DNA of 64,000 bases from Pontiella desulfatans (GTDB lineage Bacteria > Verrucomicrobiota > Kiritimatiellia > Kiritimatiellales > Pontiellaceae). Location: NCBI RefSeq assembly GCF_900890425.1, contig NZ_CAAHFG010000005.1, positions 392,173 through 456,172 on the forward strand. The letters are read 5' to 3'. This document shows, one piece after another, positions 60,288 to 64,000 of this stretch. The notes beneath the pieces were generated by a model, which saw nothing but the letters and a program-made list of their open reading frames with translations, did no database searches and was not told the DNA's origin. The stretch's first letter is position 1, and every line of letters begins with the position of its first letter. Position numbers and translations under genes: made by a program.

Positions 60288-60513
60288 GCGTCCTTTTGTA
60301 CCATGTTGAGGACGCAGGTTCCACTTAAGCCGGTGGTCCGAAAATCGGGGTTAAGCGCATATGGTCCAAATCCAAAAATCCTCCTTTCCTACAAAAGATA
60401 TCGCCGAGCGACATCGGTCCTATGAAATAAGGTTTGCTCTCGGGGGCCAGTAAAATGATTATTCATTCAGCTGCTAAGTGCGCCTCTTGCCGCAATCCGA
60501 AGGGTTGCGTTTT

Positions 60514-60581
60514 TGTGTCTGTCTCCAATCGCCCCGGCTTCGGATGGAGACAGACACAAAAAAACCGCCCCAATGGGACGG
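60514..60581 (-). terminator. Terminator and adjoining hairpin after the Cys/Lys mini-protein gene
   Basis: On the minus strand CCGTCCC-ATT-GGGGCGG is followed by seven T residues (60565-60559). Immediately beyond is a second perfect hairpin, TGTGTCTGTCTCCA (60514) with TGGAGACAGACACA (60545), of unknown use. Confidence 0.8.
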
Positions 60582-60602
60582 CTATGGTTGGATCAGGAGC
60601 CT

Positions 60603-60785
60603 TTAGGCTTTTTTCTTCCCGCACTCGCCTTTCTTGGCGCCACATTCCGCCTTTTGAGCCGAACATTCCGCCTTTTTCTCTGCCGAGCATTCGGATTTTT
60701 CACCCGCGGTACATTTTTCACCAGCAAACGCGGAGGAACCAACAACCATCAGTGCAACTGCAGCAATACCTAATACTTTACTCAT
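60603..60785 (-). CDS. Small secreted Cys/Lys/Glu-repeat protein
   Basis: 60 residues, AAGGAG 6-7 nt before the ATG. Signal peptide VLGIAAVALMVVGSSAFA, then about 38 mature residues with six cysteines spaced at 6-8 residues in a Lys/Glu/Ala background (CTAGEKSECSAEKKAEC, CGAKKGECGKKK). Composition suggests a metal-binding or redox peptide in the periplasm. Own promoter region and terminator, so likely a real monocistronic gene. I do not recognise a named family with certainty. Confidence 0.8.
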   Translation of the reverse strand: MSKVLGIAAVALMVVGSSAFAGEKCTAGEKSECSAEKKAECSAQKAECGAKKGECGKKKA

Positions 60786-61005
60786 GCCATTACTCCTTAA
60801 AGGTTAACTTAATAGCCTTCATTGACCCGTATGTTGCGGCAACGTTCAATTTTTTTTTCATTTTCACCGGTCGCCTCTTGCGGAGCATCGAATCACGTAG
60901 TTCCTGGCAGTGATGGAGGACATTGGGAACTATTGATGTAAGCGAAGGTTTCCAATCATCCACCAATCCTGCTATCCATTGCACCCACACAGTTTGGAGC
61001 TTTTT

Positions 61006-61971
61006 ATGGGACAGTTGAAGAATACGTTTTCGTGGTCGTTCAGTGCGGCGGAAGATTTCGAGCAGTGCCGGCGTCGGCGCTACTGGAGCAAGTATGGCAT
61101 GTGGGGCGGCTGGGCGCGCAATGCGACCGAGGAGCAGAAGACCGCCTATCGCCTTAACAAGATGGACAATCGCTGGGGTTTGATGGGGCAGGCCGCGGAG
61201 AATGCGATCATGTGGGTGCTCAAGCAGCATCAGCAGGGAATGCCGGTTGATGCCGATGCCGCGTGGAAGACCATTGCCCGCCCGTTCATGACGAAAAAGT
61301 GGAACGAGTCGACCGAGGGCAACTGGCGCAGCGCCCCCAAACAATTCTGCTGTCTTCGAGGGCACTATTATAAAACCCTCGGCGGCGAGGAGGAAAAGGA
61401 GGCCAAGCGACAGTTGGCGGCGCAGATTCAAAACTGCATCTCCAACTTTATCGGCAAGGTGTTGCCGCGGATCGGGGCGATTAAGCCGAACCAGGAATTC
61501 CAGATCGCCACGCCGGAGCAGGGGGGCGATGTGGAGCACTTCATCTACGAAGGGGTGAAAATCTATTCCATCCCGGACTATGCCTACAGGATGGGCGACG
61601 AAGTCCATATCCACGATTGGAAGGCCGGTAAGATCAAGGCCGACCAGCACAAACTGCAGCTCTCGCTCTATGCTTTGTGGGCGATCGTCAAGCACGGTGC
61701 CTCGCTAGACAAGATTTTCCTCTACGTGGAATATCTCAACGAGGGCCAGGTGTTGCCGTTCCAGATCACGGAAGAGCAACTCGAGGAAACCAAGGCGCTC
61801 ATGAGCGATTCCGTCGGCGAAATGACCGAATATCTCGTTGATCACGACCGCGAAAAGAACGAGCCCTTACCGAAGGATGAATGGGAGCTGGCCATCGATC
61901 CCGCCAGCTGTGGCCAGTGCAATTTCCTGGAGCTCTGCAAACCGGAATTGGATGCCTTGGGCGGCGTTTGA
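61006..61971 (+). CDS. PD-(D/E)XK nuclease of Cas4/RecB type with likely Fe-S cluster
   Basis: About 321 residues from ATG 61006 (GGAG upstream). N-terminal SFSAAEDFEQCRRRRYWSKY is the RecB/Cas4-like opening with the first cysteine. The nuclease core has SIPDYAYR (Asp) and VHIHDWKAGK (D-x-K) followed by DQHKLQLSLYALWA (the Q/Y helix). The C-terminal CGQCNFLELC gives three more cysteines, so the four-Cys pattern of 4Fe-4S Cas4/AddB-type nucleases is complete. No CRISPR array or helicase gene is nearby. Probably DNA repair or end processing. Confidence 0.88.
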   Translation: MGQLKNTFSWSFSAAEDFEQCRRRRYWSKYGMWGGWARNATEEQKTAYRLNKMDNRWGLMGQAAENAIMWVLKQHQQGMPVDADAAWKTIARPFMTKKWNESTEGNWRSAPKQFCCLRGHYYKTLGGEEEKEAKRQLAAQIQNCISNFIGKVLPRIGAIKPNQEFQIATPEQGGDVEHFIYEGVKIYSIPDYAYRMGDEVHIHDWKAGKIKADQHKLQLSLYALWAIVKHGASLDKIFLYVEYLNEGQVLPFQITEEQLEETKALMSDSVGEMTEYLVDHDREKNEPLPKDEWELAIDPASCGQCNFLELCKPELDALGGV

Positions 61972-62055
61972 TTTTTTCACTTTTTCCCGTTGACCGGAGC
62001 AGGGCTTCTCTATACATTCCGTCCCTCTTAAGCGCCATAGGCACTTAATTAAAGC

Positions 62056-62132
62056 GCAGCCATAGCTCAATTGGATAGAGCACCTGACTACGAATCAGGA
62101 GGTTTCAGGTTCGACTCCTGATGGCTGCGCCA
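62056..62132 (+). tRNA. tRNA-Arg (anticodon ACG)
   Basis: Seven-bp acceptor stem GCAGCCA/TGGCTGC, D-arm TAGCTCAATTGGATAGAGC, anticodon stem CCTGA-CTACGAA-TCAGG with ACG, T-arm CAGGTTCGACTCCTG, discriminator G and encoded CCA. Confidence 0.97.
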
Positions 62133-62140
62133 CTTATTTC

Positions 62141-62170
62141 GCTCGTAATCAACAGGTTACGAGCTTTTTT
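62141..62170 (+). terminator. Terminator after tRNA-Arg
   Basis: GCTCGTAA-TCAACAGG-TTACGAGC stem followed by six T residues, 9 nt after the tRNA. The following 150 nt (62171-62325) shows no gene and is AT-richer. Confidence 0.9.
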
Positions 62171-62325
62171 ATTGCCTAGGCGAAATTTGCCAAAGTTGCA
62201 ATAACGGCATAAAATGCAACCAAAAGTCGTTAGTGCGTTGCATTTCAGGTTGCATTGAGATTTAGGATCCAGTTCACAAATGAAAGTGAATGTGATAATA
62301 GTCGATCTCCAACAGGAGAGTAGCA

Positions 62326-63163
62326 GTGCCCGAAAATAAATCTGAAAATTATATACGAAGGTCTGCCAGTAGACTTCTTACGTACAGAGACTTTGTTGAG
62401 AAATTTCAGGATCCCTTCGATGGTTCCACTGATTCCGCTCCTGGGCCTAAAAATATCGCTAAAATTTTTGGTGACATGAATGACTTACTCACCAAACCCC
62501 GCTTTCCCTCGGATGCTATCGATACATTTGATGGGCTGAAGAAATTGTTGGCCAATAGTTCATATGAGTGGAGCAAGGAGGTAGAAGCTTATGTCAAAAG
62601 TATTTTTCCGTCCATCCCACGATCTTGCCCAACTGACATTGGACAGGATAGGCTTGCCGGAGTTAAAATAGATGCCTGGCGCACGTTTGGTTGTGCCAAA
62701 CAAATGCTCCGGCTTAGCTATATGTTTACCCTGCCTCCTAAGAAGTGGCGTGAATGGAAGTTATTAGAGCCTACCCCGTATAATGCCTCAGCTACCGATG
62801 ATGCAGTTCGTTCTCTCAGAGAAAACCACAGGGCATACCTCCTTCCTTTTTGTGACGAGTATGGGTATTTGAAAGCGCCCTCATATAACGAGCTGTTGAG
62901 TTATATGGAGTTTGAACTATCGGACGGATCTCCAGAGGAGGTCGGTCTGCGTAAAGAGGCGTTGCTCGATGCTGTCTCGGTCTTTCAAGAATACGGACTC
63001 TATCGCATCAAGTTCGGGAAGAAGATGAGCTGGGAGCGGGATTTTTTTCGATTCGAGCGCCCGGATATAATTGAAGGACGGTTAATTTCAGGCGGTACGG
63101 GGACAATACGGGTGGTAATGCCTTCTGGATATGCTGACGTCGGGTTGAAGAACCATTTCCCCC
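62326..63163 (+). pseudogene. Hypothetical gene interrupted by the second IS copy
   Basis: GTG start with AGGAG upstream. About 279 native residues follow without a leader (from VPENKSENYIRRSASRLLTYRDFVEKF to VMPSGYADVGLKNHFP). The frame then runs into IS DNA at 63164 and continues for about 33 foreign residues. Codon use and base composition are more AT-rich than the neighbours, and it lies directly downstream of a tRNA gene, both fitting acquired DNA. No domain recognised. Confidence 0.75.
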
Positions 63164-64000
63164 TGCGCCTACCCCCAATCTTAAACCACGGATCGGTGAA
63201 CTTAAGGTGGAACCTGCGGTTCCCTGTTCCGTGTTCTGGCGGCCAACGAGCCGCCCTTCCATGATGCCGTCGCGGAGCGGAGCCCGTCCCCGAAGGGGCG
63301 GCCCGGAGGGCCGAGGGCGGAGCGCAGCGACGGCATCACTTGCGATCATGTTCTGACTGCTCCTTCCATGAATACCTCGGCGGGGGTGCGTTTGTCCAGA
63401 GCGCTGTGCTTCCTCTCGTGGTTGTAATATTTAAAATAGCTGTCAAGGCCCCGATGCAACGCATGCCCGTCGGCATAGCATGCGGGATAGATTTTCTCAT
63501 ACTTCACCGACCACCACAGTCGTTCGATGAATACGTTGTCCAACGCCCGGCCTCGCCCGTCCATGCTGATGGTGATGTTCTCGTTTAACAGGACACCGGT
63601 GAAGGCGTTCGAGGTGAACTGGCTTCCTTGGTCGGTGTTGAATATCTCCGGATTCCCCTGCGTCAGCGCACGCTCCAGCGCATCAACGCAGAACGTGCTC
63701 TCCATGGTGCTTGAGAGCTCCCAGGCGAGCACATAGCGGCTGTACCAGTCGATTACGGCGGTCAGGTACATGTATCCATGCCGCATCGGGATGTAGGTGA
63801 TGTCCGTACTCCAAACCTGGTTCACCCGTTCGATGTCCACATTGCGCAGCAAATAAGGGTAGATCTTGTGCCTCGGGGCGGGCTTGCTCGTGTGCGGACC
63901 GGGCGTGATGGCCTGAATCCCCATCAGCTGCATGAGGCGGGCGACCCGCTTGTGATTGACATCATAGTCTTGATCACGCAACCAGTCCGTCATGCGTGGA
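63164..64000 (-). mobile_element. IS3-family insertion sequence, second copy, cut by window end
   Basis: Identical, as far as read, to 58979-59815 with offset 4185. The left end starts TGCGCCTACCCCC after flanking CCC. The right end lies outside the window, so the target duplication cannot be checked. Confidence 0.93.
63346..64000 (-). CDS. IS3-family transposase OrfB, partial (window edge)
   Basis: C-terminal 215 or more residues identical to the OrfB at 59161, including the DDE core; the N-terminal part lies beyond position 64000. Confidence 0.93.
   Translation of the reverse strand, partial: PRMTDWLRDQDYDVNHKRVARLMQLMGIQAITPGPHTSKPAPRHKIYPYLLRNVDIERVNQVWSTDITYIPMRHGYMYLTAVIDWYSRYVLAWELSSTMESTFCVDALERALTQGNPEIFNTDQGSQFTSNAFTGVLLNENITISMDGRGRALDNVFIERLWWSVKYEKIYPACYADGHALHRGLDSYFKYYNHERKHSALDKRTPAEVFMEGAVRT

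Larger units (their letters stand above)
58979..60359 (-). mobile_element. IS3-family insertion sequence, intact copy
   Basis: 1381 bp. Ends begin TGCGC(C/T)TA(C/A)CCCC and are imperfect inverted repeats; both ends follow the IS3 rule TG...CA. The flanking triplet TAT occurs on both sides (58976-58978 and 60360-60362), consistent with a 3-bp target duplication. It carries orfA and orfB in the order and overlap typical of IS3. An identical left part recurs from 63164, offset 4185 bp. Between the left end and orfB lie about 180 nt of structured DNA with arms GATGCCGTCGC (59078) and GCGACGGCATC (59142). Confidence 0.93.

Noticed and set aside
60434..60913. 159-residue plus-strand open frame covering the mini-protein gene
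   Set aside because: It reads through a terminator hairpin and opposite a gene with signal peptide and Shine-Dalgarno.
62171..62325. Possible attachment-site core after tRNA-Arg
   Set aside because: No repeat of the tRNA 3' end can be found within the window; an attachment site cannot be shown.

Overview
The window is GC-rich DNA of a large-genome bacterium of the Planctomycetes-Verrucomicrobia-Chlamydiae (PVC) type. A Kiritimatiellota / Pontiella-like organism is my best guess, inferred from gene content only: several Gfo/Idh/MocA sugar dehydrogenases with ThuA, TIM-barrel isomerase and MFS partners, a multiheme cytochrome, XylR/AraC regulators, glycoside hydrolases, glycine-rich beta-helix surface proteins, and many intergenic hairpin repeats.

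Layout. 0-13.5 kb: sugar-oxidation region. On the minus strand run MFS transporter, Gfo/Idh, TIM-barrel isomerase, (internal terminator), Tat-exported Gfo/Idh, ThuA protein and HEAT-repeat protein. A second minus-strand operon follows, with a Gfo/Idh protein translationally coupled (GTGA overlap) to a seven-haem membrane cytochrome c. A PAS-AraC regulator (12.8 kb) is divergent from the MFS gene, and paired TCTTGTA half-sites lie upstream of both operons. 13.5-17.4 kb: gene-poor stretch, a broken DUF1573 gene, then a metal block (NicO-like transporter, metallophosphoesterase, CDF efflux pump). 17.5-22.1 kb: alaS, a DUF504/MJ1316-like protein, a bacterial GPP34/GOLPH3 homologue and a DUF2007 membrane protein. 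22.1-29 kb: PQQ-type sugar dehydrogenase with cytochrome domain, two paralogous radical SAM proteins, and a truncated chimeric copy of the dehydrogenase whose tail derives from a deaminase gene. 29-40.1 kb: the most unusual block. It holds a broken PH-domain gene, an RDD-EreA/ChaN-like fusion, a secreted EreA/ChaN-like paralogue, a 1434-residue secreted protein and a PhoR/PhoB-like two-component pair. Each of the first four is preceded by GTAACA direct repeats with 11-bp period, i.e. Pho-box-like promoters. 40-44 kb: guanine-deaminase-like enzyme coupled to an ankyrin protein, an M23-like peptidase, deoB. 44-50.5 kb: two-gene operon for very large secreted proteins. 50.7-58.2 kb: redoxin, coiled-coil lipoprotein, HAD phosphatase, then a GH2 enzyme, a beta-propeller glycosidase-like protein and a convergent XylR-type regulator. 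58.2-64 kb: mobile and decayed DNA, with a BrnT-like remnant, an intact IS3-family element, a Cys/Lys-rich mini-protein, a Cas4/RecB-like nuclease, tRNA-Arg(ACG), and a gene interrupted by a second IS copy that runs off the window.

Working together (inference): the first 13 kb suggests oxidation of a sugar or glycoside, with Gfo/Idh and ThuA-type enzymes, part of it exported, and electrons possibly handed to c-type haems. The 29-40 kb block looks like a stimulus-response regulon encoding its own sensor and regulator. Dispersed sequence families recur throughout: CAAAG hairpins, GTAGTTCCGCC hairpins and the short palindrome TTCCAA-N3-TTGGAA.
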